Position numbers and translations under genes: made by a program. From the NCBI GenBank assembly GCA_035610835.1, contig JAYJML010000072.1:62001-126000 (forward strand): a stretch of DNA of 64,000 nucleotides, written 5' to 3'. This DNA comes from Ophiura sarsii (lineage: Eukaryota > Echinodermata > Ophiuroidea > Amphilepidida > Ophiuridae). Of this stretch, positions 22,251 through 32,964 are shown in pieces (within the stretch, counting starts at the first letter, position 1; every line of letters starts with the position of its first letter). The notes below the pieces were generated by a model. The model had not been told where the DNA came from. It was given only the letters and a program-made list of their open reading frames with translations, and searched no databases.

Positions 22251-23160
22251 TACACTATTAGAAAAAAGGATGCTTCAGAGGGGTTCTTGGCTGTCCCGTA
22301 TATGGTTTAAAGGTTCTTTGATTTTAAAGGCCCCCAAAAGGTTCTGTAGAGAACCTTTAGAGGTTCTAAAGACCAATGTTTGCCCATATTTTGCCCACTT
22401 TGAACTTTAAAATGGTTCTTTTTGGAACCTTTTAAGGTGATATAAAGGCTTCCATACGGGACAGCCAAGAACCCCTGAAGCCTGAAGCATCCTTTTTCTA
22501 AGAGTGTACGGAAAGCCTGCTTCAACCCTGCCATGTTACAATGTGCAGTTTGCGCCACAAACGCATACACTTTGTATGCGTCATTACGTGTGCGCCGAAT
22601 CCATAATCCATAATAAACGCGGTCGCGCAGCTTTAACATAGGAACGGTTGTTATGGTACCGCCACAGTTTCTTTATCGTTAGCAAACTACGCGTTCATCT
22701 ATGTTACTAATGCGAAAGTGTCGATTTAAGATCTGTGTAAGAGTTTTTATTTACATTTCGAAAATGTCGTAAAACAATTTTATTTGTCGGACGTATAGTA
22801 ACGTATAAATGCTTATACTCATGCGATCTTTAAGAATAACAAACGGCCGCATATACAGAAATGTAGCTATATCCCTCATGAAAATATTTTGGGTGAAGAC
22901 CATATGTCATCACTCACTCCGAAAACCACAATTTTTGCCCGAACAGTAGCTATCCGAGTAAAAGAAATTAAATATTTCGGATTATCATCTGTGATCCTTT
23001 CTGCGCATGTCTGAAAACGGGAAAATACTGGCATTGAACTATCTATTAGATTACCACGCTTTTTCAGTTGAAGAGGGACGCGAGTGTAAAATTATTATTG
23101 AATCTAATCAGGCGAGGGACCGAAAATTAGTATATAGATATAGAACTCCAAAATTATTAT
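22070..23160 (-). repeat. Inverted duplicate, right arm (partner 10125-12775)
   Basis: This is the inverted counterpart of 10125-12775, interrupted by the 254-bp TIR element at 22253-22506. The arms enclose about 9.3 kb that contains paralogue A exon 1 and the 16-bp minisatellite. Confidence 0.8.
22253..22506. mobile_element. 254-bp TIR MITE, CACTATTAGAAAAAAGGATGC ends
   Basis: The left and right ends are complementary over ~45 bp (GGGTTCTTGGCTGTCCCGTA and complement) and are flanked by TA. It lies in the right inverted-duplicate arm only. Confidence 0.85.
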
Positions 23161-23168
23161 GTAAACCT

Positions 23169-23264
23169 TTCACACAGTATTTGTGTATAAAATACACAAG
23201 TTATGTAAAAATAACTTGTGTATTTTGTACACAACATAATTATGTAAACATTTTTCTGTGTGAA
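23169..23264. repeat. 96-bp foldback, TTCACACAG ends
   Basis: The ends TTCACACAG and CTGTGTGAA enclose the palindrome ACACAAGTTAT...ATAACTTGTGT. One half of it (TCACACAGAAAAATG) recurs at 20822-20852 next to the Helitron-like end. Confidence 0.8.
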
Positions 23265-23554
23265 TTCTTATTGTTTTTGACCCCTAGCCTACCTAGCAAA
23301 ATAATTAATCTAAGCAAAAATGTTTAATTCATTTTTACAAGAAAAGTATAAATGCTACAAAGCTGAAATTTTAGGAGCTTGTTAATTTTAGTTTTTAGGA
23401 AGTTTCCTGTGCTGCGGGAGGCTGTAAGACATCTGCATAACTAATTATACTTAATTATCTAAAAAAGAAATATTAAAAAAATAGGCTAATTAATACACTT
23501 AATTATTTTTTCAAGTTTATGCACTTTACTAAATGTAATGCCACTTGGTGTATA

Positions 23555-24215
23555 CAGGGTGAGTCAAAAATACTGCAATAGTGGAAAGAAGCCATTTTGT
23601 TTTCAAAACCAAAATGAATTTTAAAACTTTTTAAACGTTGCAAGAATGATGTATTTAATCCTAACCTTGTGTGAAAAAATGAAGTCGATCGCATTTTTCG
23701 TTTGTCTTTGGTGAACCTTTTGACCAGTGCACCCATTTCACACGTTTGTCCACGAGATACCCAAAATATGCATCAGATCGCAAAATGTGTCTCTCATTCA
23801 AATTTGGAAACTTTAGTTCATTTGTAATGTTATTGGAATTTGATGCATCCTTTCTTTTTTACAGTTAGCATAATCAATTATAATCATACCCATGCTGCGA
23901 AAGCATATAATGTTCTAAATTTTAATACAAAACTGACATTTTCCATTTTTTTGTTGGCGGGATATTCAAATATGAAAATGCAATGTGTGCCATTTTAAAT
24001 GAAAATCCCTGTGCTCGTGGACAAACAGGTAAATTTGGTTGTGCAGCAAAGAGGGTCACCAAAGACAAACGAAAAATGCGATCGACTTCATTTTTTCACA
24101 CAAAGTTAGGATTAAATACATAATTCTTGCAACGTTTAAAGAAATTTAAAATTCATTTTGTTTTTGAAAACAAAATGGCTTCTTTCCACTATTGCAGTCT
24201 TTTTGACTCACCCTG
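23555..24215. mobile_element. Mariner-like foldback element, CAGGGTGAGTCAAAAA family, copy 2
   Basis: 661 bp, TA-flanked, ends CAGGGTGAGTCAAAAATACTG and complement. Two long inverted halves share GATGTATTTAATCCTAAC with its complement. Confidence 0.85.
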
Positions 24216-24324
24216 TATGTTGGCTATACAACTTAATTCCTGTGCTGCGGGAATCTAATGGAGTTTTCAATAAAAAATAAGAGCAAAAACAAAAAAACTA
24301 ATTTTATATAGAAATTTTACCTAG

Positions 24325-24585
24325 GGAGTGCCTGGTGCATGTACTCAGTAAAAAAACCACCTAGACATTCAATTTAACAAGAATTTCTTTCAAAAGGATG
24401 ACTGCTGTCCTGACAAGTATTTATTTTAAAAAGGATGGTAGCTATCCTCACAAAATGGAATATTGCTATGTTAATTTTGCTATCTTCAGTAGATAGCAGG
24501 TATCCATGCATGACAATTTCCACTCATAAATAATTATAACAACATTGAAATGTCATTAAAATGGTCATAAGATGTTCCAAATGAT
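24325..24585 (+). repeat. 0.25-kb direct repeat, left copy
   Basis: From GCCTGGTGCATG to AAGATGTTCCAAAT it is almost identical to 25790-26048. It includes the palindrome GCTATCTTCAGTAGATAGC. The two copies flank a TTAA foldback element and about 1 kb of other sequence. Confidence 0.85.
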
Positions 24586-24643
24586 TCAAGGTAACTATTC
24601 CAGTACAGTTCAAGTACATTCAGCACAATATCAATTTCCTTAA

Positions 24644-25133
24644 GGGTGCACTACACTAAATAGGGGTATCCCCTACCCTTAAGTCGGTGTTTAAAGCTAG
24701 AATCGGAAAGTGTGCATCCCAAAATCCTCAATTAAAAAAGACTTGACAGTAATACAATTCCGTAAATGCCTATGATTTTTGATTAATTATGATTAATGGG
24801 ACATCACCTACATGCACCCTGGCTATAAACTGTGAATATCATCTAGATAAATTTTGATAGATCTTCCAAATTTGTGCTTTTTACTGGAAACATTGCCGAT
24901 TACGGCGATATTTTCAAGCCCGTCAGAGAGGTAGTCAACTCCATGGGCGTATTTTGGAAAATCGAGCAGGCTCGCCTATCTATTTTCTTCACTTTTTGGT
25001 GAGAAAATGTGATCATCTTTAAGAAAAAATCACTCTACAAGGTCCAAGTGCGCAATTTAGTGGTCTAAAACAGAGTTTTATATCAGTGTTTTTGTACATA
25101 TCCCTATGGAGCCCTATTTAGTGGTGTGATCCC
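24644..25133. mobile_element. TTAA-flanked MITE, GGGTGCACTACACTAAATAGGG ends
   Basis: TTAA stands at 24640-24643 and 25134-25137. The ends GGGTGCACTACACTAAATAG and CTATTTAGTGGTGTGATCCC are imperfect complements. It is a non-coding piggyBac/Kolobok-type element, 490 bp. Confidence 0.8.
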
Positions 25134-25137
25134 TTAA

Positions 25138-25789
25138 GCAATTTGGCTAGATTTGACCCTTGACCCTGTATATCAATCTAATTATGTCAGATATCAGCTG
25201 TTTTGAAAGTGCGCAGCAGACAAATATTGGAAACAATGATTTTTCAACCAGATTGGGTGTGTTTCGATGCAATTGTTGCCTTAATTTGACCCATCTTGAC
25301 ATGTTTTGTAAGTAAGCCTATTGGAAATACTGTAATGCTATGCTATAGAGAAAAAAGGTGATTTTTACACACGCCGCAAATCTCAGACCACCTGATTGTA
25401 AGCGGACTGGATCAAATTCGGCAGTCCTGCATAGTTGTACGGTGCATAGCTCAAAGTGGAAGTCTTGGGTAAAATAATGTCATGTATGCACCTGATAAGG
25501 GGAAATTGAGGGTGGGGGGGGGGGGGGGGATACTGAGAAGCATAAAAGTAACTTACAATGAAGCTTTGAGTAAAATTTAGCCTACTTTGAAAACAATCTA
25601 TGAAGTAAGCTTATAAATAAGTTTAATTTGATTCCCTGCATTGGCAATATCATGTTACGTACCCCGTAATTGTACACGCCAACGGAATAAGCTGTGAAAT
25701 GTGATGGCGTTGATTCCGTATGACGTCACAAACGGGTAAGTCAAACATGATATTGCCCATTCATGGATGATGGATGGAGAAGGCCACAG
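25138..25789. other. Non-coding stretch with a G-run
   Basis: It includes a G-run near 25514. No gene or TIR is recognised. Confidence 0.35.
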
Positions 25790-26048
25790 TGCATGCCTGG
25801 TGCATGTACTCAGTAAAAAAAACACCTAGACATTCAATTTAACAAGAATTTCTTTCAAAATGATGACTGCTGTCCTGACAAGTATTTATTTTAAAAAGGA
25901 TGGTAGCTATCCTCACAAAATGGAATATTGCTATGTTAATTTTGCTATCTTCAGTAGATAGCAGGTATCCATGCATGACAATTTCCACTCAATAAATAAT
26001 TATAACAACATTGAAATGTCATTAAAATGGTCATAAGATGTTCCAAAT
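25790..26048 (+). repeat. 0.25-kb direct repeat, right copy
   Basis: Near-identical to 24325-24585. Its right edge coincides with the left edge of duplicated block B, which suggests it marks a rearrangement junction. Confidence 0.85.
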
Positions 26049-26097
26049 CCCTCCGTGCTTAGACTAGAGTTAGAATATAAAACATTCATCACTTTAC

Positions 26098-26257
26098 CTT
26101 GTTCTACAGCCTCGTCCATAAAACAAAATGGAGTAAAAGTTTTCCTTTCACCGCTGTATGCACAGAACTTGCGAGTACAAGCTACGGTGTTATCTTTCTT
26201 AAGCTTGAACTCTCTAGCAGGATGCAAATGTGTGATTAATTCCTTGGAAGAAATCGT
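26098..26257 (-). CDS. Exon 3 of paralogue B (unrecognised secreted or membrane protein)
   Basis: This is a 160-bp exon with acceptor TTTTACAG at 26258-26265 and donor CAAG|GTAAAG at 26097/26098, entering in phase 0 and leaving in phase 1. It encodes about 53 residues including two cysteines. Against its copy at 2491-2653 it differs by a 3-bp in-frame deletion and a few substitutions, which is the pattern expected of a coding exon. The frame also runs open upstream to an ATG at 26371 through a hydrophobic stretch. It could therefore be a first exon with its own signal anchor instead of an internal exon. I prefer the internal reading because the phases of the flanking exons fit. No family is recognised. 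Confidence 0.5.
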
Positions 26258-26584
26258 CTGTAAAATTATAAAACCAATGTATAACTTCCATTTACTCCAA
26301 TATACAAAATACATTATAATAACAACCCCAAAAAGGACAACGAAAAAGAAAAGACAATGACGATCATTCATACACTATTAGTAGTTACGAACCAAACAGG
26401 AAGCAGGAAACTAACAATGAGAAAGAACATAAAAGACGCGTACGATAATTGTTATATATTCGTCCGAATCGCAAGAATAAGAAATTGACGCTATGGTGTA
26501 TGTGTTGTGTCAAAATTGAGTTAGTAATTAATTATTAAAGTAGAGATCTTCAGCTTTACAATGGTATTTTCTTTTCTTTTTTAA

Positions 26585-26820
26585 ATAAAATAAAATAAAA
26601 TGAAATGAAATGAAATAAAAAAATCTCAAATCTCAAATCTCAAATCTCAAATCTCAAATCTCAAATCTCAAATCTCAAAATATAAAATATAAAATATAAA
26701 ATATAAAATATAAAATATAAAATATAAAATATAAAATATAAAATATAAAATATAAAATATAAAATATAAAATATAAAATAAAATATAAAATATAAAATAT
26801 AAAATATAAAATATAAAATA
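26585..26820 (+). repeat. Microsatellites (AAAT)n, (CAAATCT)n, (TATAAAA)n, block B
   Basis: The same order as 3012-3258. The TATAAAA array resumes at 27649 on the other side of the Helitron-like element. Confidence 0.95.
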
Positions 26821-27648
26821 TCTTACTATAATTCACCGTATGTTGTATGTGAGTATGTGAGTATGTATATATCCTGAAAAGGCTTTCTCATTTTGCATTT
26901 TAAAGCCGTGAATATTGCACTGATAATAGATGATGTCTTGAGACAGGTTATAAGCTATAAATGGCCGAAAACCGTACAGAATTGCATAAGCCACGGGGCG
27001 GGGGCGGGCGGTGACGGTTAGGAGTTGTGTGTAATGATCCCCTTAGTGCCTACATGTAGGTTATGTTAGGGTTATGTGGTTTGGGATGGGGTTAATAAAG
27101 AAATGTATTATTAAATTGCGTAACGATGGTGTCAGATGTGGGATTTGATACTGTATGTGACACGCGGGCTGCAAAATTGGAGAAATACGCCGCGCTACGG
27201 GGGATGGTTAAGGTTAGACCTTGGCGTTGAGATAAGTCGCGGGGCGTGGAACTTTGGGCATTGGGGTTGAGATATGTCACGGGGCGGGGCGGGCGGGGGT
27301 GGTGACGAATGGGGGTTGTGTGTTATGATGTAATGTGGTTTGGGAGACAGGGGGTTAATGAAGAAATGTGATGCTACGGGGCGGGGCGGGGGAGTGACGG
27401 TGGGGTACGGGAGATGGTTAAGGTTAAGGCCTTGGGAGTTGAAATATGCCACGGGGCGTGGGTCTTTTTAATTGAAATTTGAAAACTTTTGAATTAATCC
27501 TACTACAAAACCTTTTGATTTAAAACAAAAATGTTTTAGATATTGTTCTATTTCTATTATGTGTTTCGTTATAAATTTTCCAATACTTTAAGTTGTTTCA
27601 TTTTGTAGGTGTTCTATCCTACTCCCTAGCGGACGGGCGTCCCGCTAG
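26821..27648 (+). mobile_element. Helitron-like element in block B
   Basis: It starts TCTTACTATAATTCACC directly after a TATAAAA array and ends GGACGGGCGTCCCGCTAG before TAAAATATAAAA, the same array. It is a single 828-bp unit whose interior joins segments found in both units of copy A. The inner 3' hairpin is partly deleted. Confidence 0.8.
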
Positions 27649-28290
27649 TAAAATATAAAATATGAAAAAAAAAATAAAAAAAATAATAATAATAATAAAA
27701 TGAAATAAAAAAACAAACAAAAAAAACAAACAAACAATACAATACAATACAATACAATACAATACAATACAATACAATACAATACAATACAATACAATAA
27801 AATAAGATTAAAAAAAATAGAATAAAAAAAAGAAAAAAAAGAAGAAAAAATATTAAAAAAAAAAATAATAATAATAAAAAAAAAAAAATAATAAAAAAAA
27901 ATAAAAATAAAAAAAAAAAAAAATAAAAAAAAAAAAAATAAAAAAAAATAAAATAAAATAAAATAAATTAAAATAAAATAAAATAAAATTAAATTAAAAA
28001 AATTAAAAACTAAATAAATAAAAAACTAAACTAAACTAAACTAAACTAAACTAAACTAAACTAAATAAACTAAAATTAATTAAATTAAATTAAATTAAAT
28101 TTAAAAAAAAAAAATGAAAAAAAAAGAAGAAAAAAAAAAAATTAAAAATTAAAAAAATAAAATTACAAATGAAAAAATTAAATTAAATGAAAATGAAAAT
28201 GAAAAAATTAAATTAAATGAAAATGAAAATGAAAATGAAAATGAAAATGAAAATGAAAATGAAAATGAAAATGAAAATGAAATTGAAATG

Positions 28291-28317
<27 letters not shown>
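27649..28317 (+). repeat. A-rich low-complexity tract, block B
   Basis: It contains (AATAC)n at ~27735-27797, (TAAAC)n at ~28027-28065 and (GAAAAT)n at ~28187-28280, in the same order as in 5878-6430 but with different copy numbers. Confidence 0.95.
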
Positions 28318-28324
<7 letters not shown>

Positions 28325-28498
28325 TTTCGCGTGGGAGCTTTCAGACAAATGCTTATTTTAGTGACTGTCATAGGATTGAACGTAAACATTTAATACCAGT
28401 AACGTGGGATAGGTTGAGATTAGAAATTGTTCAATATAAGGCAAAGCTCTCCCAAGGTCAACTTGTAAAATAGGCAGCAATTTAGGAAATCTCTTATA

Positions 28499-28911
28499 CA
28501 GGGTGTCCCAAAAAAATGTTAACACTCCGGGCACATAAGATATATTAAAAGGACAGGAACACACGGATCAAATCTTGATGTATTATGAAAGCTGAGTAAA
28601 TAAGCTTTTATTTGCATTTTATTGCATTCCAATTGGTTATTTAGAACGGGAGATATGCTTCAGCAAACACGAGGAAGCAAAATCGGCTTGGTCCAATCCT
28701 CTCAGTATGAAAGTAAAGCTTTTTTTTGTTGCTTCCTCATGTTTGCTGAAGCATATCTTCCGTTCTAAATAACCAATTGGAACGCAATAAAATGCAACTG
28801 AAAGCTTATTTACTCAGCTTTCATACTACATCAAGATTAGACCTGTGTGTTCCTGTCCTTTTAAGATATATTTTGTGCCCGGAGTGTTAACATTTTTTTT
28901 GGGACACCCTG
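28499..28911. mobile_element. Mariner-like foldback MITE, CAGGGTGTCCCAAAAAAATG ends
   Basis: 413 bp, TA at 28497-28498 and 28912-28913, arms complementary over most of their length. Block A has the uninterrupted CTTATATGAGCAG (6517-6529), an exact empty site with a single TA. Confidence 0.95.
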
Positions 28912-29307
28912 TATGAGCAGTTCTGATTGAATTCCTAAAATAGATCGCACAAGAAGGCGGTCGCGAAAGCAAGCGAGACTAGTGGTTCGAGAACCGCCTT
29001 GATTAGAATTACCCCATGTCCCCTATTTGTTCATAACGTCGGCCAATGCTTACAAGTATGCATGTCCATGGCCAATTGCCTGTTGCCATTGATGTGCATA
29101 ATTATAGTCTACAAAGTGACATGATGCAACAAATTATACCCCATTTTATTTTCAGTTATAGAATAAAAGATATAAATCGGTGCCATAACATCCAGGAATG
29201 GGAAAGTATATGTACTTCAAGACACCAAACTTACTTTTACAATGGTTTCGTACTACAGTAAAATATACACATTAACTTGATATCTTGCCACAAGCTAAGC
29301 TTCAGCA

Positions 29308-29370
29308 TCATCGATGCTCTCGTTTTAAGGGTCCCTTGTCATTTGCATTGCATGGAATCCACCCTGTGGG
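29308..29370 (-). pseudogene. Degraded duplicate of exon 2 (PTGWIPC relic), paralogue B
   Basis: This is the counterpart of the relic at 7300-7347, with the same PTGWIPC translation and shared stop. The exon decay therefore predates the duplication of the 6-kb block. Confidence 0.45.
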
Positions 29371-29585
29371 ATCTCTTAAGTTCGCAAGAATAAGAAAACG
29401 AGGCTATGGTTATTCAAAGTATCAACATTAAAAGTGTAAAAACAAGCACCCCAAATAAAAAAAATGATTATATAGATTGCTTCTAAAAATGCAAAATACA
29501 TACATTATACTGTAATAGATTTCCCCCAACAAGTATGCGTTCCTCAAAAAAAGGGCACACAGTTAATACGTTACACTGGCATCTA

Positions 29586-30485
29586 CAGGGTGAGTCAAAA
29601 TAGTCAGGTCCCGTTTTCAAAATATCAAGAAAAATACTTCTTGTACAAAATTGGTAATTGTTCTCATTTTTTTTTGAGAGTAGACATACTTCTTCATACC
29701 TGGTGATGTTTTCACGACAATATCATATTCCACGCCAGATTTACAACATATTTACGAAAGGACGCGTAATCCAAAGTGTTCCAAGTTTGGTGGTGGATGT
29801 TAATACTATTGTAATATTAGTTATTCATACAACACAACACACTGTATAACTGTTGCAATTTATACCAAAATATCATGTTGAATCTCTGATGAATTAAACG
29901 ATATTGCATGCAAAGTATTTAAATATATTATAATATAACTCAGTATTGCACAAATATATTCATAAAATTGGACTATGCACTTTGCCTAGTAAGTTGCCAA
30001 AGCACAAACTGTTTAAAGATATAAGATCTGTTTTCTCTCAGACTTCTCTCATATCAGTTCGGTTAAAATAAAAAGTTTCAAAATTCTTTGGTCAACATTT
30101 TGTTAAAACTCAATAATTTTTGTTATAGGCTATCTCTGATCGCACGAAAACTATTAAAAACATAACCGCAAAGACGATGGAATTTCTTTTCTTATTGTAA
30201 TTACTGTGAATACCAACATGCCTTTGATTGACTTATTCAAAAGGCGCGCGTTAAACGTTCACATCCATAGGGATCCCTTAGATAAGTTGGAACAGATTTT
30301 ATTTCACAGAATTTAGAAAAATTATCATATCTCTCGTTTCGAATAACCAATTTGAATGAAATAAAATTTAGGTTACAGCTAGTAATGCCACTTTGCCAGG
30401 CTAGTCATTAAAAATATTCATTTTTGAATTTTAACTGGTTTAAAAAATCGGTGAATTCGGGACCTGACTATTTTGACTCACCCTG
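29586..30485. mobile_element. Mariner-like element, CAGGGTGAGTCAAAATAGTC family, intact copy
   Basis: 900 bp, TA at 29584-29585 and 30486-30487. Block A has the empty site GGCATCTATAGTCCCC near 7556. It matches, inverted, the interrupted copy at 18250-20568. Confidence 0.95.
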
Positions 30486-30556
30486 TATAGTCCCCAGCAA
30501 GTTCAAAATTACTTCATTTCGGCAAGTGTAGTTTTAGTTTAGATAAGACTACGTAC

Positions 30557-30712
30557 TTTTATGAAAGGTTCCTCGTCTTCTTTATCGCATGGAATCCATC
30601 CTGCTGGATGAATGTCGATAGTGATGTCACCCTTACTATTAACAGCAACTTTACTGGTAGCAGCACATTTGGTAAAACTTTGGTTTTGTAATTCTTTCTC
30701 TATGATACGTGC
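30557..30712 (-). CDS. Exon 2 of paralogue B (unrecognised secreted or membrane protein)
   Basis: This 156-bp, 52-codon exon starts after a good acceptor (ACATTTCAG) and ends at an AAA|GTACGT donor, phase 0 at both ends. It encodes three cysteines and the motif HPAGWIPC. The exon is duplicated at 7626-7781 with the open frame, both splice sites and all cysteines kept. The few amino-acid differences are mostly conservative. It lies between exon 1 (37828-38097) and exon 3 (26098-26257) on the same strand and joins both in frame. A 900-bp mariner-like element is inserted immediately downstream in the intron (ends 30485), in this copy only. The function is unknown. Confidence 0.6.
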
Positions 30713-31040
30713 CTGAAATGTTACAACAATGCACATAGAAGAGTTAATGGTTTACTCTAAATCTTTGCACATACAGTTAAGCCCACACGTATTCATACCC
30801 TTTCTATACCAGCTGGAGCGGTGGAACTTTCACTTTGCACAAAAGACAGTTAGTTTGCTAGTACAAATCAATATATTTGGGCTCAGAATTTTTTTTGCGT
30901 AACAATAATAGAATTGAACAAGAATTGTGTATTTATGCCTGTCCAAAATTATTCATACCCCATAACAAGTCTCAGAATTGAGGCCATTTTTGTGTGATAA
31001 TACACATGTTTTTGACATTCTAAACGTTCATTATTGTGTG

Positions 31041-31042
<2 letters not shown>

Positions 31043-31099
<57 letters not shown>

Positions 31100-32119
31100 C
31101 CGTAGTCTTGTCGACCGTTGGGGCGCCACAGATGCCCTGACCACCAGCTCTCTCCATCCTTGTCGGTTCTCTGCCAATCTTAAGGTATCACTAAGCTTTA
31201 GGTCAGTCCATTCAGATATGTTGTCTTCCCACCTTCTTCTTGGCCGACCTCTTTTTCGCCCTCCTGGCACCGTGCCTTGCATTACCGTTTTGGCAAGTCC
31301 TGTGGATCGTGACACATGTCCATACCACTGAAGCTTGCGTCTTTTCACTGTGGTTAGGAGGTCTTTATAAGCGCCGAAGGCTGCAACAATTCTTTTTCTG
31401 ACTTCAACGTTGGTGATGTGGTCTTTGTAGGAAATACCAAGGAGTTTGCGAAGGCACCTCATCTCAGCAGCCTGGATTCTCCTCTCTAAGTCCGCTGTTA
31501 GGGTCCAAGATTCGCACGCATATAGGAATATTGCGGTAACCAAGGAGTGCATCAGTCTGATCTTTGACTTAAGTGAGATGTTTTTATCACTCCAGATGAC
31601 CTTCAGTTTAGTCAGAGATGCTACTGTCTGTGCGATCCTGGATACAATTTCAGGTTTGGAACCCTGGTCTGTGATGATTGACCCTAGGTACTTGAAGCTT
31701 TTGACTGTTTCCAGCTTCTCGCCGTTGGCTTTGATGTCAGTGCTGATGCCGTTGGTGCTGTTGGTCATCAGTTTAGTTTTCCCTGCACTAATCTCCATGC
31801 CGTAGGCTATAGAGGTCCTGTCCAGACGTTCAACAAGCTTTGCTAATTCTCCCTCTGACCCGGCTAGTCCATCGATATCATCGGCGAAGCGCAGATTGGT
31901 GATTATTCTGCCTCCGATGCTGACCGATCCTTGATGGTCTTCCAAAGCGTCAGTCATTATTCTCTCCAAATAGATGTTGAAAAGAGTAGGTGAGAGCAAG
32001 CAACCTTGTCTAACCCCGACTGTTGTTTTGAACCATTCCCCTAAGCTGCCGTTGAGGTAGACTGCACTGGAGGCCTTGTTATAGAGGTTTTCAATGGCTC
32101 TGGTCAGGTTGGTGTTGAT
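31043..32119 (-). mobile_element. 5'-truncated RTE-like LINE with (GATA)n tail and 10-bp target duplication
   Basis: The minus-strand frame (stop at 31091) encodes the C-terminal part of a reverse transcriptase: GVRQGCLLSP, the catalytic FADD box, a KYLGS motif and a C-terminal GRKRGRPRRRWED segment. The 3' end runs into 14 CTAT units (31043-31098). ATTGTGTGAT flanks both ends (31033-31042, 32120-32129) and is single in block A near 8133-8142, which proves insertion after the duplication. No endonuclease domain remains. The clade assignment is by motif only. Confidence 0.9.
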
Positions 32120-32262
32120 ATTGTGTGATAGGCTTTTTTTTATTGTTATGCAATTATTCCATGATGTGTGCATACAATGTGGATGCATTAAAAATGTGTC
32201 CTATTGAATGTACAGTGAGGGATATTATAGGCCAACACTAGCTCTTTGTCAGCGTAGTGGAA

Positions 32263-32960
32263 TCGCTTAAAACGAAATTACGTTTACAGACCGGATACAA
32301 GCACCAAAGTTTGCACGAATCTTCATTCATTAGGTCAAAACAATTGATTTTGGAAGGGGTGCTCATTTGGCAGATGATTGGAACCTAAGATGGCGGCTAA
32401 AATTTAAAATGGCGTCCATATTTTACACATTAAATGTTTAAATGCATTGAACATTATTTGATTAGTGTTAATAGTGTACTAGTGTGATACAAATATAATA
32501 CGAATACACTATATTGATCAAAATTACAATATGGTCGGCAAAATTCAAAATGGCGGCTGCTTGATAGCTATTGTATATATTATTGATACATTTTATATAA
32601 AGAGTAATTCTTGACAAATGAAATGTTGTGGTCGATGTGTTTTCCAATATGGCAGGCCAAAGAAGGGGTGATGTAAAACTTGCTGTGAAAACACATTATT
32701 TTGTGCCGATATATCTGGGGATATTTGTGGTTCATCCACTCAAGCATACGCACAAATGCAAACAGTTGTTAATTAAGTGGTAGTCATCCGGTCTAAGAAA
32801 TTTCTGCCTAGTTTACTGCAATGAGATAGAACAATGACAGCATCCTTACTTTTGATTTCTCACTATTTGGCACATTTACATTTACAAATGCAACTGCATT
32901 CATGATTTATAAGACTTGCGGGTGCATATTGAACAGTTTCATCTGCATACACATTTGATT
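32263..32960. other. Non-coding, ATGGCGGC-type dispersed repeat
   Basis: It contains AAGATGGCGGCTAAAAT, AAATGGCGTCCAT and AGGGGTGCTC phrases also found, inverted, at 35.9-36.3 kb. No gene. Confidence 0.4.
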
Positions 32961-32964
32961 AACT

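Larger units (their letters stand above)
26045..32262 (+). repeat. Duplicated block, copy B (partner 2435-8275)
   Basis: Collinear with 2435-8275. Copy-specific insertions are the mariner-like elements at 28499-28911 and 29586-30485 and the LINE at 31043-32119. The left edge of the similarity falls inside CAAATCCCTCC at about 26045, directly after a local 0.25-kb direct repeat (25790-26048). Confidence 0.9.

Noticed and set aside
31446..31805. 119-residue plus-strand frame
   Set aside because: Antisense shadow of the LINE reverse transcriptase.
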